DNA from: an uncultured Methanomicrobiales archaeon
GTDB lineage: Archaea; Halobacteriota; Methanomicrobia; Methanomicrobiales; Methanospirillaceae
Reading direction: 5' to 3'
Assembly: GCA_903832665.1 (NCBI GenBank)
Contig: CAILCG010000017.1
Location: 62,001-126,000 of the forward strand
Length of the DNA: 64,000 nt
Position numbers and translations under genes: made by a program. The notes under the pieces were generated by a model. That model was not told the origin of the DNA. It worked only from the letters and a program-made list of their open reading frames with translations, and ran no database searches. This document shows, piece after piece, positions 16,183-26,132 of this stretch; the first letter of the stretch is position 1; each line of letters starts with the position of its first letter.

Positions 16183-16782
16183 TTATTCAATATTGGTATG
16201 CCGGTTCTTGAGGGCACTTTCATCGGTCTGGGTGATCTCCATCAAGCGTGAGACTACCGCATCGGCAAAGATCATGGAGACAGTCTCAAACAATGTCCCT
16301 AACGGGGCAAACGATTTGTGCTCGCCCATCATCTGCCGGATCTCAAACTCAACCGCATCATCTTCCACAGAGTCGCGATGATTTTCAATAATCACGATAC
16401 AATCCGCGATCTTCCCGATACGCGAATCTGCATTTGACGAGATCAGGCAGATTCTCCCCCCAATATCTTTTGCAGTCTCAGCCAGATCAGCGACAGTCTT
16501 TGTCCGGCCTGAACCGGAGAAGATGACCATCAGGTCACCCTTGTTCAATGCGGGCGTTATGGTCTCGCCGACTACATATGCATGAAATCCAAGATGCATG
16601 AGACGCATTGCAAATGCCTTTGCCACGAGTCCTGAACGTCCGGCACCGATCACATAAATGCGATTTGCGTTCAGCAGTTCGGTAATGAACTTCCCGACAT
16701 CATCATCAGATATGGTATCGGCAATTGAACGGATCTTTGATGCCATCAACCGCATCATTTCCTGTACCCTGTGGCCTTCCAT
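16183..16782 (-). CDS. hxlB: 6-phospho-3-hexuloisomerase (SIS domain)
   Basis: This 199-residue single SIS domain protein contains IYVIGAGRSGLVAKAFAMRLMHLG, VIFSGSGRTKTV and a C-terminal PLGTLFE segment, as in archaeal PHI enzymes. It interconverts 3-hexulose-6-phosphate and fructose-6-phosphate. In archaea lacking the oxidative pentose phosphate pathway, the reverse ribulose monophosphate route supplies ribulose-5-phosphate for nucleotides. The partner synthase (hxlA, or the Fae-Hps fusion) is not in this window. It is first in a minus-strand cluster with the aminotransferase and the M42 peptidase. Confidence 0.93.
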   Translation of the reverse strand: MEGHRVQEMMRLMASKIRSIADTISDDDVGKFITELLNANRIYVIGAGRSGLVAKAFAMRLMHLGFHAYVVGETITPALNKGDLMVIFSGSGRTKTVADLAETAKDIGGRICLISSNADSRIGKIADCIVIIENHRDSVEDDAVEFEIRQMMGEHKSFAPLGTLFETVSMIFADAVVSRLMEITQTDESALKNRHTNIE

Positions 16783-17007
16783 ACGTTACCCACACAAGAT
16801 GCTATTGCAAAGTAGATGAGAATTTCGCAGAAGTTTCCTGGATCAAGGTATTTACTTTTTTGATCAACGAAACTTATGAAAAAAATATTCGACGATCACA
16901 TTCAAAAATTTGAGAGACGTATCCAAAAAAAACGTAAGCTTTCACAACATTGCCTGAAATCTTTTAAGGATTCTTAAAAAAAAGAGTAAGTATTTAGGAC
17001 CATAACA

Positions 17008-18516
17008 TTATGGCACGTAGTGCTCAATATCGCCAGAAGCCACGAGTTTTCCGTCAACTAGTACGGACACAGCCCCATGACCCCCGCATATCAGGCACTG
17101 TTTTCCTACAGAGGAAAGGATAGTATCAGTTTTTTGAACAAGTTCAAGAAGTCCTTTTCGTTCTTTCTTTGCGCTCTCACTGTCAACATTGACGGAAGTT
17201 ACCAGAAATGCAGCCAGCGAACTATAATCTGCACGTTCTCGAGAAAGACTTGCGAAATTGATCAGGCTGTCGGCGGCAAACAGCAGGCCATACACCGGAG
17301 AATACAGGAATACCTGACCGGCCGTGTGTCCGCTGAGGCCATCGAGAATTTCCAGGTCAACTGTACCTATTGAGATTTTGCCAATCACGGGAAAAATTCC
17401 CCGGGATGTTCCGTCCGCTGCGGAAAAGCATTCGATATTCTTGGGATTGTTGAATTTTGAGAAAAGATTGATCATCTTGGTATAGAATTCATCAAGCGAA
17501 GAATGATCGCTTCGTGACCCATATGCACGGTTATTTGTCCGGATGATCTCAAGGGTACTGGGGTGCATCAGTACGGGTACGGTAAAAAAACCGGAAGCCC
17601 CACAGTGATCCGCATCGGCATGGGTAACTACAATACGGGCGATCTTTCTGACATCCCCAATACCATATCGGGAGAACATGGCAATAACGTCGTGATGATA
17701 AATCCCGTATCCGGTGTCAATCATCAGCAGATCGTCTTCTGACTGTAAAAGAAAGATATTTCCCCCACAGGGTACCTGGAAACAGAACAAGGTGGTGCGA
17801 TCATCAATCGCAAATTTCTGGACGTCCGCGTAAAAATTCTCCCCGGTTGTCCCTTTCATAGTTTCACCGGATGCGAGCACGCTTTCAAATACTTTTTTGG
17901 GATCGCACCCCCGGTCCATCAGTTCCTGTGCCATATGGTTGGTATCGGCAAGAAACGACAGAAGGAACTGATCTTCAGATTCTCCAATGAGCTCACGGAC
18001 TGACTGGGCATAACGGACGTAAAAAACCGTATCATCGAGTTGTTTTCCCGAAGTATCGTATTCAATGATCTCAAGGCGGTATAACGATTTCAGCTGATCG
18101 AGCAACCGCTCCACAACAGCACCCTGTTCCAGGTTCAGGCTCACCGTGAGCCGATCCGGATGCCGGCTCCGGTCATCAAAATCCAGGAAAGATATGTTTG
18201 CCCCAACCGCGGTAGTGAGGCTCAAGAAATCGTACAGAGCTCCCGGACAATGGGGGAGATATACACAGAACTTTAAGAAACTCTGGGGTTTTATGGAGCT
18301 CTGGAGGTACCCGATCTCTTCGAGATCCTGAATAATCCGATTGTAGGATTCTTCAGAGGCAGTAACTTCATAAAAGACCGTCCCGGGATCGATTCGACGG
18401 TCAAACTGGATGCGGTTGATGTTGCCCAAATAGTGTTTGATGATATCAGCTGCACGGTGCAGCGATCCGGGAGTATCGGGCATGTGTGCGATAAAAGAGA
18501 ATTTCTTCACGGACAT
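17008..18516 (-). CDS. ACT-ACT-metallo-beta-lactamase fold fusion protein
   Basis: This 502-residue soluble protein has two consecutive ACT-like domains (first from FSFIAHMPDTPGSLHRAA, second from FCVYLPHCPGALYDFLSL near residue 83) and then a linker. A metallo-beta-lactamase domain follows, containing LMIDTGYGIYH, VVTHADADHCG (the HxHxDH-type motif, with Asp replacing the first downstream His), GLSGHTAGQVFLYS and CGGHGAVS. ACT domains usually sense amino acids, so a ligand-regulated hydrolase is plausible. The substrate is unknown. A GTG at 18510 has GGTGA at better spacing than the ATG at 18516 and may be the true start. Confidence 0.8.
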   Translation of the reverse strand: MSVKKFSFIAHMPDTPGSLHRAADIIKHYLGNINRIQFDRRIDPGTVFYEVTASEESYNRIIQDLEEIGYLQSSIKPQSFLKFCVYLPHCPGALYDFLSLTTAVGANISFLDFDDRSRHPDRLTVSLNLEQGAVVERLLDQLKSLYRLEIIEYDTSGKQLDDTVFYVRYAQSVRELIGESEDQFLLSFLADTNHMAQELMDRGCDPKKVFESVLASGETMKGTTGENFYADVQKFAIDDRTTLFCFQVPCGGNIFLLQSEDDLLMIDTGYGIYHHDVIAMFSRYGIGDVRKIARIVVTHADADHCGASGFFTVPVLMHPSTLEIIRTNNRAYGSRSDHSSLDEFYTKMINLFSKFNNPKNIECFSAADGTSRGIFPVIGKISIGTVDLEILDGLSGHTAGQVFLYSPVYGLLFAADSLINFASLSRERADYSSLAAFLVTSVNVDSESAKKERKGLLELVQKTDTILSSVGKQCLICGGHGAVSVLVDGKLVASGDIEHYVP

Positions 18517-18619
18517 TCACCGATTATGTCATTACAAGTCAGCATTTTTACCCAATATAGATTCTTGTCTGAAAAAACATGGATTTTTAAATGATATAAT
18601 TAAAAAAAAGAATATTTTT

Positions 18620-19732
18620 TTACGCTCTTTTCCGTATGAGAATGACCATCCCGGCCATGAACAGGCCGACCAGCACCGTAACCGGTGAGAGAGGAATTGG
18701 AGAAGGACTCTTTACGAGCACTGGCGATAGGGTAACCTGTGATCCTTCCTGCACACTTGCCTGGAGAGAATACGGCTGGTATCCGGACGATTTTATCTCA
18801 ATCAGGTGACTGCCATAATTAAGATTTCCCAGGTTAACCGGTGTTTTTCCCATCAACACCGAATCAAGGTATACGGAAGCTCCCGGAGGAGTTGATGTAA
18901 TGGAGATTGAGCCATTGCCCGATGAAACAGCCGGGGGATTGGTGGTAGTTACCACGGATACAGGAATAGTAACGGGAGTCGACGGGTTAGAAATATCGGA
19001 AGTTGCGGGAACCGTTATGTTTGTATCCAGCGGGGTTCGGGAAGAGGCGACCGTAAGTACGATCTTGAGAGGAGAGTTTATTGCAGGATTGCTCACCGTG
19101 AGGAAATATTTTCCCGGTTGCATATCTACATGGAAACCATAATTGAAATATCCAGAAGCACTGACGGGAGAAGAATAAGAGTGAAGGATTTTGCCCGCGC
19201 TATCAGTAATATCAATCTGGACATAAGAGATACCCCGTTCAGCAGAACCGCTTAAGGACACATATTCATTAAGAGTCGCAGGGTTCGGAGTAAGGGTAGC
19301 ATAAAATTCAGATTTCTTCATTAGTACGGATGTTGTTGAGGAAATTTCCGGATGGACCAGATCCGCGGCGGTAAAATAATAGCGTGCAGTCTGCATCTTT
19401 TCCACTCCCTTGATATTCGAGGTATACCATGCAAGCCTCCAGGTACCATCAGGATTGACTTCAACGGGATTTCCCGAACCCGGGTTTCCGTTAAGATCAT
19501 ATATCGGGACTCCACCGGGAGGAAGATCAGGGCCGGTGATTCGGATGAATGTAATATTTCCCACCGTGTTTTTACCATCAAAAATTATGGTATCGCCAAT
19601 ATAGCTTCCGCCGGATCCACGGTACGCGATGGATACCGTGCCGTTAATACTCAGCACCGGCTGAATGATACAAATAGCTGCAACCAACAGCATAATAACG
19701 GAAAAAAACTTGTTAAACCGCATGATACTCAT
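18620..19732 (-). CDS. Secreted, membrane-anchored PEGA domain protein
   Basis: The chosen start at 19732 gives 370 residues and has GAGG at good spacing; an in-frame start at 19762 is less likely. A signal peptide (FFSVIMLLVAAICIIQPVLS) leads into several Ig-like beta domains, then a Thr/Ser/Pro-rich linker. A PEGA domain follows (ISITSTPPGASVYLDS ... LIEIKSSGYQPYSL, about residues 270-340), and the protein ends with a C-terminal helix (VLVGLFMAGMVILI) and RKRA tail that anchor it in the membrane. This architecture is common in Methanomicrobiales surface proteins. It is divergent from the acs operon, and there is no sign of functional linkage. Confidence 0.85.
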   Translation of the reverse strand: MSIMRFNKFFSVIMLLVAAICIIQPVLSINGTVSIAYRGSGGSYIGDTIIFDGKNTVGNITFIRITGPDLPPGGVPIYDLNGNPGSGNPVEVNPDGTWRLAWYTSNIKGVEKMQTARYYFTAADLVHPEISSTTSVLMKKSEFYATLTPNPATLNEYVSLSGSAERGISYVQIDITDSAGKILHSYSSPVSASGYFNYGFHVDMQPGKYFLTVSNPAINSPLKIVLTVASSRTPLDTNITVPATSDISNPSTPVTIPVSVVTTTNPPAVSSGNGSISITSTPPGASVYLDSVLMGKTPVNLGNLNYGSHLIEIKSSGYQPYSLQASVQEGSQVTLSPVLVKSPSPIPLSPVTVLVGLFMAGMVILIRKRA

Positions 19733-19842
19733 TTTCTCGCCTCTCATTAAAGAGAATAGCATTTAAAAGGGATATATATTTTCGTTATCGTCAGCAAACG
19801 AAAATCATTTTTTAAGTAAGACATAATCAATTTACCCCATAA

Positions 19843-19855
19843 CGAAAGTATATCA
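19843..19855 (+). promoter_or_regulatory. Putative archaeal promoter (BRE/TATA) of the acs operon
   Basis: CGAAA (19843-19847) followed by GTATATCA (19848-19855) matches the order of a TFB recognition element and TATA box. It lies about 40 bases upstream of the acsB ATG, which allows a short leader containing the GAGGGA ribosome binding site at 19880-19885. Inference from sequence only. Confidence 0.45.
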
Positions 19856-19893
19856 ATAATACCGGGCAACGGTTTATCCGAGGGAATTTGACA

Positions 19894-21924
19894 ATGACCG
19901 ACGTTGAGTTGGCAATAAAAAAGGGAGAATCCCAATTAAAAGCCGAAATAACGAAAATTGAGGGAACTTTTTCTTATGAAGATACTGCCTATCATCTCCC
20001 CATCTCCTACGCACTTACGGGAATTCCGGTGTATGACCGGATTACGTCGCTGGATGTATTTTCCCGTACAAAAGATAACCCCCTGGTAGCTTCCGAGTGT
20101 ATTCTCGCCAAGGAGACGGCGCAGGAAGGAAAAGAGGTATCTCCCTATACCGGTTTTATCGGGGATTCGATCATAAGGAAGCTCGGATATTCTCTTGTCG
20201 ACGGCAGTATTCTGGGTCTGGCACTCATAGTCGGGTCTCCAAAAAGTTCCGGCACAGCAGCTGCGATCTGCCGCGAACTTCAGGAAAAATATATGCTTAC
20301 CTTCCTCGCGGGTCCTGTCGTTCCATCGTTATCTTCTGCCGGAGTGAAACTGGGTCTCGATTATCGCCTCATCCCTCTGGGTTCAAAGACATTGCACGGG
20401 GTCCACTTTGTCGACATCATCGCACGAGTCGCCATGATGTTTGGAGGAGTGACCCCCGGTGACATAAACCGGCTTCTTACCTATGCTGCAGAACGGGCAA
20501 AGGCCATAGTCATTGTTTTTCCCGGTCTCTCTGATGAAGAGATTGCTCTGGTTGATGGCATGAGGGTACTTGGGTTTCCCATCCTCTCGCTCGGAGATTA
20601 TTCCGGGGGAGCATGGATACCATCAACTCCGGAGGAGATCGTCAGTACTGGCATGGAATCAAAGGGCATCCGGGTCAATGTAACCGCTATTCCGATTCCC
20701 ATGGGTTGTTCCCCCGCATTTGAAGGGAAAAGTATCCGGAAAGAGGAGATGTACGTTGAGTTTGGTGGTGGTCGATCACCAGCATTTGAACTGCTCTGCA
20801 TGAAAAATTCAAACGAGATCGTTGACGGACAGGTGACTGTTATTGGTCCCGAGATCGATTCCATGGTCGAAGGGAGTGCAAACCCGCTGGCAATTATCAT
20901 CGAGGTTGCCGGCAAAACCATGAAAAAAGATTATGAACCGGTTCTCGAGCGAAGAATTCATAATTTTGTCAATTATGGCGAAGGGTCATGGCATGTCGCC
21001 CAACGGGATCTCATCTGGGTCAGATTGTCAAAAGAAGCAGTTGCAAAAGGAGTGAAGATCGAACATCTCGGAAAATTACTGGCAAGTAAATTCCGGATGG
21101 ACTTCCCCCAGCTGCTCGATGCAGTTTCGGTTACGCTCATTACCGACAAGGAAAAAGTTTTGGCTGCGAAGAAGGAAGCAGAACTGGTCTATGAGGAGCG
21201 GGATGCACGTATCAAAGGTATGAGGGATGGTGACGTCAACATCTATTATTCCTGCACACTCTGCCAGACATTTGCACCAAACCATGTATGTGTTATTACT
21301 CCGGAACGCCCGGCACTCTGTGGTGCTATCAGCTGGCTGGATGGCAAGATCGCGTACGAGATGTCACCTTCCGGTGCAAACCAGCCGATTGAAAAAGGAC
21401 CCGAGATCAATGCACAGAATGGTGAATTCGAAGGGGTTAACCGGTTTGTGAAGAAGGCCAGTCACGGAGAGATCGATCGGTGCTCTCTCTATAGTGTCAT
21501 GGAATATCCGATGACCTGTTGCGGATGTTTCGAATGCATAGCCCTGATGCTCCCGGAAGTAAACGGTATCATGGTTGTGAACCGTGAGTTCAAAGGACTC
21601 ACTCCCTCGGGCATGTCATTCTCTACTCTTGCCGGCACCATTGGAGGGGGAGCGCAGACACCGGGTTTTGCAGGAATATCAAAAGGGTATATTCTTTCTG
21701 ACAGGTTCTTACAAGGAGAGGGAGGAATAGAGCGCCTTGTCTGGATGCCCGCTCAACTCAAAGAGGAACTCAAATCCCGCTTGTCAAAGAAACTTGCGGA
21801 GCAGGGAAAACCTGACCTGTTTGACAAGATCGCTGATGAGACAAATGCAGCTACGATAGAAGACCTCATGGTCTATATGGACCGCATAAAACATCCGGCC
21901 CTCACCATGAAACCCCTGGTGTGA
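19894..21924 (+). CDS. acsB: Acetyl-CoA synthase, bacterial-type AcsB
   Basis: This 676-residue enzyme would assemble or cleave acetyl-CoA from CoA, a corrinoid-bound methyl group and CO. The A-cluster is intact: Cys454, Cys457, Cys466 and Cys476 for [4Fe-4S], and Cys543-Gly-Cys545 for the distal Ni. The 89-residue spacing between Cys454 and Cys543 equals that in Moorella AcsB. Unlike the usual archaeal CdhC, it keeps the large N-terminal CO-dehydrogenase-facing domain (DTAYHLP, YTGFIGDSIIRKLG, MMFGGVTPG), though this is about 50 residues shorter than in Moorella (compared from memory). The ATG at 19894 has GAGGGA upstream; the TTG at 19888 is less likely. It is first in a six-gene operon lacking CODH. 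Transfer from bacteria is inferred. Confidence 0.93.
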   Translation: MTDVELAIKKGESQLKAEITKIEGTFSYEDTAYHLPISYALTGIPVYDRITSLDVFSRTKDNPLVASECILAKETAQEGKEVSPYTGFIGDSIIRKLGYSLVDGSILGLALIVGSPKSSGTAAAICRELQEKYMLTFLAGPVVPSLSSAGVKLGLDYRLIPLGSKTLHGVHFVDIIARVAMMFGGVTPGDINRLLTYAAERAKAIVIVFPGLSDEEIALVDGMRVLGFPILSLGDYSGGAWIPSTPEEIVSTGMESKGIRVNVTAIPIPMGCSPAFEGKSIRKEEMYVEFGGGRSPAFELLCMKNSNEIVDGQVTVIGPEIDSMVEGSANPLAIIIEVAGKTMKKDYEPVLERRIHNFVNYGEGSWHVAQRDLIWVRLSKEAVAKGVKIEHLGKLLASKFRMDFPQLLDAVSVTLITDKEKVLAAKKEAELVYEERDARIKGMRDGDVNIYYSCTLCQTFAPNHVCVITPERPALCGAISWLDGKIAYEMSPSGANQPIEKGPEINAQNGEFEGVNRFVKKASHGEIDRCSLYSVMEYPMTCCGCFECIALMLPEVNGIMVVNREFKGLTPSGMSFSTLAGTIGGGAQTPGFAGISKGYILSDRFLQGEGGIERLVWMPAQLKEELKSRLSKKLAEQGKPDLFDKIADETNAATIEDLMVYMDRIKHPALTMKPLV

Positions 21925-21931
21925 TACTATC

Positions 21932-22888
21932 ATGGCTTATGATCTGCATTTTGACTGGAGCAGCTCGATAACGGAAGTTATGCTCGGAGCCACAAAAGCC
22001 GAGGGGGGAACCCGGAGACTCTCGTACCGTATTGGTGGAGGAACAACGCTTCCCTTCCTGGAAACAACACAAGGTTCATCAGCCCCGCTCATTGCCTTTG
22101 AGATCTGCGATAACCCCCAGTACTGGTCCCCGATTGTCCGGAATTATTGCGGGGATCTGGTAAATGACTGTGGAGAATGGGCAAAAACCGCTGATTCTGG
22201 TTATGGGTCGGATATGATTCGCCTGTACCTGACCAGCACACGCCAAAGGAATTTTTCTGATATTCCCTCCGTGGGAAAGACCGTAGAATCTGTCCTGTCC
22301 AATACCAGTCTTCCCCTCATCATTGAGGGGAGTAACGAACCCAAAATTGACAGCGAAGTTTTCTTAAAATGCGGAGAAGCGGGTCAGGGTGAGCGCCTGT
22401 TACTGGGGACAGCTGAAGCGGGCCGGTACCGCAGTATTGCAGCTGCCGCGATGGCATACAATCATTCAGTGATTGCGCAGTCCCCTATCGATGTCAATCT
22501 GGCGAAACAACTCAATATCCTGTTAAAGGAGATTGGCCTGTCCCGCGATCATATCATCATCGATCCGTACACCGGCTCGCTTGGTTACGGGTTTGAGTAC
22601 TCTTATTCCGCCATGGAGAGGATTCGCTTCTCCGCACTCAAAGGGGATACAGATCTTGCCATGCCGATCATCTGTTCTGCTGTCGATACCCTGACCGTAA
22701 AGGAAATCAGGGAAGCAGGACCCGCAATCCAGGATGATATTGCAGTCCAGTGGGAGTTCACGACTGGCCTTGCAGCAGCGATCGCCGGTTCAGAGATCAT
22801 CTGTGTACGGCATCCAAAAACTATTCCACTTCTCAGAAAAGCGTTTGCAAGCCTAAAATCCGGAAAAAATACAATCGGAGGGCAGTGA
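21932..22888 (+). CDS. acsD: Corrinoid iron-sulfur protein small (delta) subunit
   Basis: This 318-residue protein is the TIM-barrel small subunit that pairs with AcsC to form the corrinoid iron-sulfur protein, the methyl carrier for acetyl-CoA synthase. Recognisable stretches are LIAFEICDNP, IEGSNEPKIDSEVFLKCGEA, DHIIIDPYTGSLGYGFEYSYS and VQWEFTTGLAAAIAGSEI. It starts seven bases after acsB and is followed almost at once by acsC, as in bacterial acs clusters. It has no membrane segment and its length is normal. Archaeal equivalents are called CdhD; the choice of symbol here follows the bacterial style of the operon. Confidence 0.92.
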   Translation: MAYDLHFDWSSSITEVMLGATKAEGGTRRLSYRIGGGTTLPFLETTQGSSAPLIAFEICDNPQYWSPIVRNYCGDLVNDCGEWAKTADSGYGSDMIRLYLTSTRQRNFSDIPSVGKTVESVLSNTSLPLIIEGSNEPKIDSEVFLKCGEAGQGERLLLGTAEAGRYRSIAAAAMAYNHSVIAQSPIDVNLAKQLNILLKEIGLSRDHIIIDPYTGSLGYGFEYSYSAMERIRFSALKGDTDLAMPIICSAVDTLTVKEIREAGPAIQDDIAVQWEFTTGLAAAIAGSEIICVRHPKTIPLLRKAFASLKSGKNTIGGQ

Positions 22889-22889
22889 T

Positions 22890-24224
22890 ATGGCTCTCAA
22901 GGCACTTGATATCTACAAACTTCTGCCCAAGAAAAACTGTAAGGAATGTGGCGATCCCACCTGTCTGACATTTGCCATGAAACTTGCCGGGGGAAAAACC
23001 GATGTGGATCTCTGTCCGTACATGGATGATGCAGCCAAGGCGGTTTTAAGTGCAACTACCCGGCCGCCAATAAGGCTCGTGAAACTTGGGATTGGGGAGC
23101 GATCCTTTGCAGTGGGCGAAGAGTTTGTTCTCTACCGTCACGAAAAGACATTTTATCACCCCCCGGGAATTATGTTCAAAATCGCCGATACATCTACCCC
23201 GGAAGAGATTCTGGCAGTCACCGTGCGAGTCCGGGATGAATCCTTTACCCGGGTAGGTACAGAGCTCAGGTTCAACGGTATTGCTATTGAAAATACAAGC
23301 GGCTCTCCGGAGCACTTTGCCCGGGCAATTGAAACAATAGAAAAAACCGCGGATCTACCGCTTGTCCTGATGGCTTCGGATCCTCTGGCCTTGTCGGCAG
23401 CACTTACTTTTTGTGGAACCTACCGGCCGTTAATTCATGCTGCGACACCGGAAAATTATAAGGAATTCTGTGCTATCGCAAAACAGCACGGTTGCCCGCT
23501 GGTCATTAAAGGAAAGAGTGTCATTGAACTTGCCCAACTCTCCAAGGATTGTACAACTGAAGGGGTACAGGATCTTATTATGGATCTTTCCCCGGAATCA
23601 TTTCAGGAGTTTATCGTCCGTTCTACCACTATACGGCAGCTTGCCATCACTCGTGAGGCTCCCGATCTCGGGTACCCGGTGTTTCTCGATGCATCCGTAA
23701 TGGAGATGCAGGATGCCGCAATCACCCTGGGTATCTCGAAATATGCATCCGTAATCATTTCAACACCACTTCCTTCAGCAACAGCACAAGCGGCACTGAC
23801 GCTCCGCCAGAATATTTACACCGATCCCCAGAAGCCGATCCAAATGAACCCGGGCCTGTATCGCGTTGGGAATCCCGGTAAGAATGCCCCGGTCCTCATG
23901 ACCGTGAACTTCTCACTCACCTTCTTCACCCTGCAGGGATATCTCGAATCAACCCGCCTGCCCTGTTTCATGCTGATCGTAGACACTGAAGGATTGTCTG
24001 TCCTCACCGCAGTTGCTGCGGGAAAACTGAGTGAGGTGCTGGTAAGAGATTCGATCAAGAAATTCGATGTTGAAAATGAGGTATCCCACCGGAAACTCAT
24101 AATTCCCGGATACGCGTCCCCGCTTTCGGGGCGGATCGAAGAGGCTACCGGATGGAAAGTAATGGTCGGACCCCGTGACGCAGCCGAGATAGGGGAATTT
24201 TTGCACGAGGAGTGGAAACAATAG
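22890..24224 (+). CDS. acsC: Corrinoid iron-sulfur protein large (gamma) subunit
   Basis: This 444-residue protein has an N-terminal [4Fe-4S] motif, NCKECGDPTCLTFA followed by VDLCPYM (four Cys within residues 16-41). A TIM-barrel domain and a C-terminal cobamide-binding domain (from about residue 320, with VNFSLTFFTLQGYLES and LSVLTAVAAGKL) follow. It carries the methyl group on cobalt and receives it from methyl-tetrahydro(methano)pterin or returns it. GGAGGG precedes the ATG, one base after the acsD stop. Archaeal name: CdhE. Confidence 0.93.
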   Translation: MALKALDIYKLLPKKNCKECGDPTCLTFAMKLAGGKTDVDLCPYMDDAAKAVLSATTRPPIRLVKLGIGERSFAVGEEFVLYRHEKTFYHPPGIMFKIADTSTPEEILAVTVRVRDESFTRVGTELRFNGIAIENTSGSPEHFARAIETIEKTADLPLVLMASDPLALSAALTFCGTYRPLIHAATPENYKEFCAIAKQHGCPLVIKGKSVIELAQLSKDCTTEGVQDLIMDLSPESFQEFIVRSTTIRQLAITREAPDLGYPVFLDASVMEMQDAAITLGISKYASVIISTPLPSATAQAALTLRQNIYTDPQKPIQMNPGLYRVGNPGKNAPVLMTVNFSLTFFTLQGYLESTRLPCFMLIVDTEGLSVLTAVAAGKLSEVLVRDSIKKFDVENEVSHRKLIIPGYASPLSGRIEEATGWKVMVGPRDAAEIGEFLHEEWKQ

Positions 24225-26126
24225 ATGCGAACGGTCACTTTCCTCCCAAGTTATCGAAAGATTGAGATCGCCCGGGGGAGCACCATCCTGGATGCAGCCC
24301 AGCGAGCCGGACTGAACATGAATGTAGTGTGCGGCGGTCAGGGAAAATGCGGCAAATGCATTGTCTATGTCCAGTCAGGAAAAACAACGTTTGACGGGCA
24401 GAAATACGGACGATTCTTTACCGATGATGAACGTTCCCGGGGTGCCTGCCTTGCCTGCGAAACCTCAATTGAAAGCGATGTGCAGGTGTTTGTTCCCGAG
24501 AGCACCTTGATCCAGGAACAGAAGATCCTTATTGACGGACAGGAGACTGCAATCGAATTCCATCCGTCGGTCAGGAAATATTATGTTGAACTGCAGCCCC
24601 CTTCACTTTCTGACCCGTCGCCGGATCTTTCACGGTTACTCTGGGGAATCCAGAAAAACGGGGGGCCGACTGCAGAAAAGATGTACGTTCCCTTAGAAGT
24701 GCTCCGGGAAATTCCGGCAATCCTGCGTCATTCCGAATGGAAATCCACCGGGACAATCGCACTCGTCCCGGGAGGTTACCGCCTGGTGGACCTGCAGGAA
24801 AATGACACCTCAAAAAGGCTCTATGGCGCGGCAGTTGACCTGGGCTCGACAACGATTGTCGTGTATCTCTGGGATCTGGTCTCGGGCAAAGTTGCAGGTG
24901 TTGCTTCGAATTATAACCGGCAGATCAGTTGCGGGGAGGATATTTTAGCCCGCGTGAATTTTGCCCGGAAGAACGGGCTTGCAAAACTCCAGACCCTTGC
25001 TACTGAGAGTATCAATGCTGCTATTACCTCCGCATCAAATACTGCAGGTATTGACCGGGAAGATATCTACGAAGTAGTAGTGGCAGGAAATACCGTAATG
25101 ACCCATATGCTGCTCGGAATCGACCCGGCTTATATGATCGCGGAGCCTTACGTTCCGGTAGTCCGGAGGGCACTTTCAGTAGCTACCGGAAGAATTGGTA
25201 TTGCCTGCAATAAAAACGGGGGACTCTTTGTCTTTCCGGCAGTAAGCGATTTTATCGGCGGGGATATCATTGCCGATATTCTTGCCTGCGGAATGAGCGA
25301 GAAAGAAGAGATCTCTCTCCTCATTGATATCGGGACCAATTTCGAAGTAGTACTCGGCAACAGCGAATGGATGTTCTCCTGTGCCGGTGCCGCGGGTCCC
25401 GCACTTGAAGGCGGGGAGGTACTCTTTGGCATGCGGGCAAACCCGGGTGCGATTGAGAAAATTACCATTGAACCCGGGATGCTGACTCCTGCATTTTCTA
25501 CGATAAATGGTATAAAACCCCGGGGGATTTGCGGATCCGGCCTGATTGACCTCCTGGCAGAACTCCTCAGCACCTGTGTCATCGACCGTACCGGGCGTAT
25601 CAACACCGGGATTGAAAATCCACGGATACGCACCACCGGACACTTCCCGGAATACGTTGTTGCATGGGCAAACGAGACTGATATTGGCAAAGATATTGTG
25701 ATCACAGAAAATGACATCAAGAACCTCATCATGAGCAAGGCATCGGTCCATGCGGCCTGCCTGACCCTGATGAAACAAGCCGGAATAACCCGCCGTGAAA
25801 TTACCACCATTTATTTTGCCGGCGCATTTGGCAACTATATCAACAAAAACAATGCAACCATCATTGGCCTCATACCTGAGATTAACATTGACCAGATCAT
25901 CAACATCGGTAATGGCGCAGTTACCGGTGCAAATATTGCCCTCATCAACCGGAGGAAAAGAAAAACCCTGGATGAGATCGCCTACCGGATTGCCTATATC
26001 GAACTCAACGCAGAAGCCTCATTTATGGATGAATATACTTCCAGCACATTCCTCCCCCACACGGATCTGACCCTCTTTCCCCGGGTCCAGAAAATGCTGG
26101 ATACCTGCCGGGTGGCAAAGAGGTGA
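24225..26126 (+). CDS. acsV: Reductive activator of the corrinoid iron-sulfur protein (AcsV/RACo)
   Basis: This 633-residue protein has an N-terminal [2Fe-2S] ferredoxin domain (VCGGQGKCGKCIVYV with a later ACLAC, within about residues 35-85), a linker, and a large ASKHA ATPase domain starting near residue 200 (AVDLGSTTIVVYLWDL). The latter includes VVAGNTVMTHMLLGIDP, LLIDIGTNFEVVLG and GAAGPALEGGEVLFGMRA. Such proteins use ATP to drive an electron onto inactive Co(II) of the corrinoid protein. It begins directly after the acsC stop, which suggests translational coupling. The length matches bacterial RACo. Confidence 0.92.
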   Translation: MRTVTFLPSYRKIEIARGSTILDAAQRAGLNMNVVCGGQGKCGKCIVYVQSGKTTFDGQKYGRFFTDDERSRGACLACETSIESDVQVFVPESTLIQEQKILIDGQETAIEFHPSVRKYYVELQPPSLSDPSPDLSRLLWGIQKNGGPTAEKMYVPLEVLREIPAILRHSEWKSTGTIALVPGGYRLVDLQENDTSKRLYGAAVDLGSTTIVVYLWDLVSGKVAGVASNYNRQISCGEDILARVNFARKNGLAKLQTLATESINAAITSASNTAGIDREDIYEVVVAGNTVMTHMLLGIDPAYMIAEPYVPVVRRALSVATGRIGIACNKNGGLFVFPAVSDFIGGDIIADILACGMSEKEEISLLIDIGTNFEVVLGNSEWMFSCAGAAGPALEGGEVLFGMRANPGAIEKITIEPGMLTPAFSTINGIKPRGICGSGLIDLLAELLSTCVIDRTGRINTGIENPRIRTTGHFPEYVVAWANETDIGKDIVITENDIKNLIMSKASVHAACLTLMKQAGITRREITTIYFAGAFGNYINKNNATIIGLIPEINIDQIINIGNGAVTGANIALINRRKRKTLDEIAYRIAYIELNAEASFMDEYTSSTFLPHTDLTLFPRVQKMLDTCRVAKR

Positions 26127-26132
26127 CGGATA

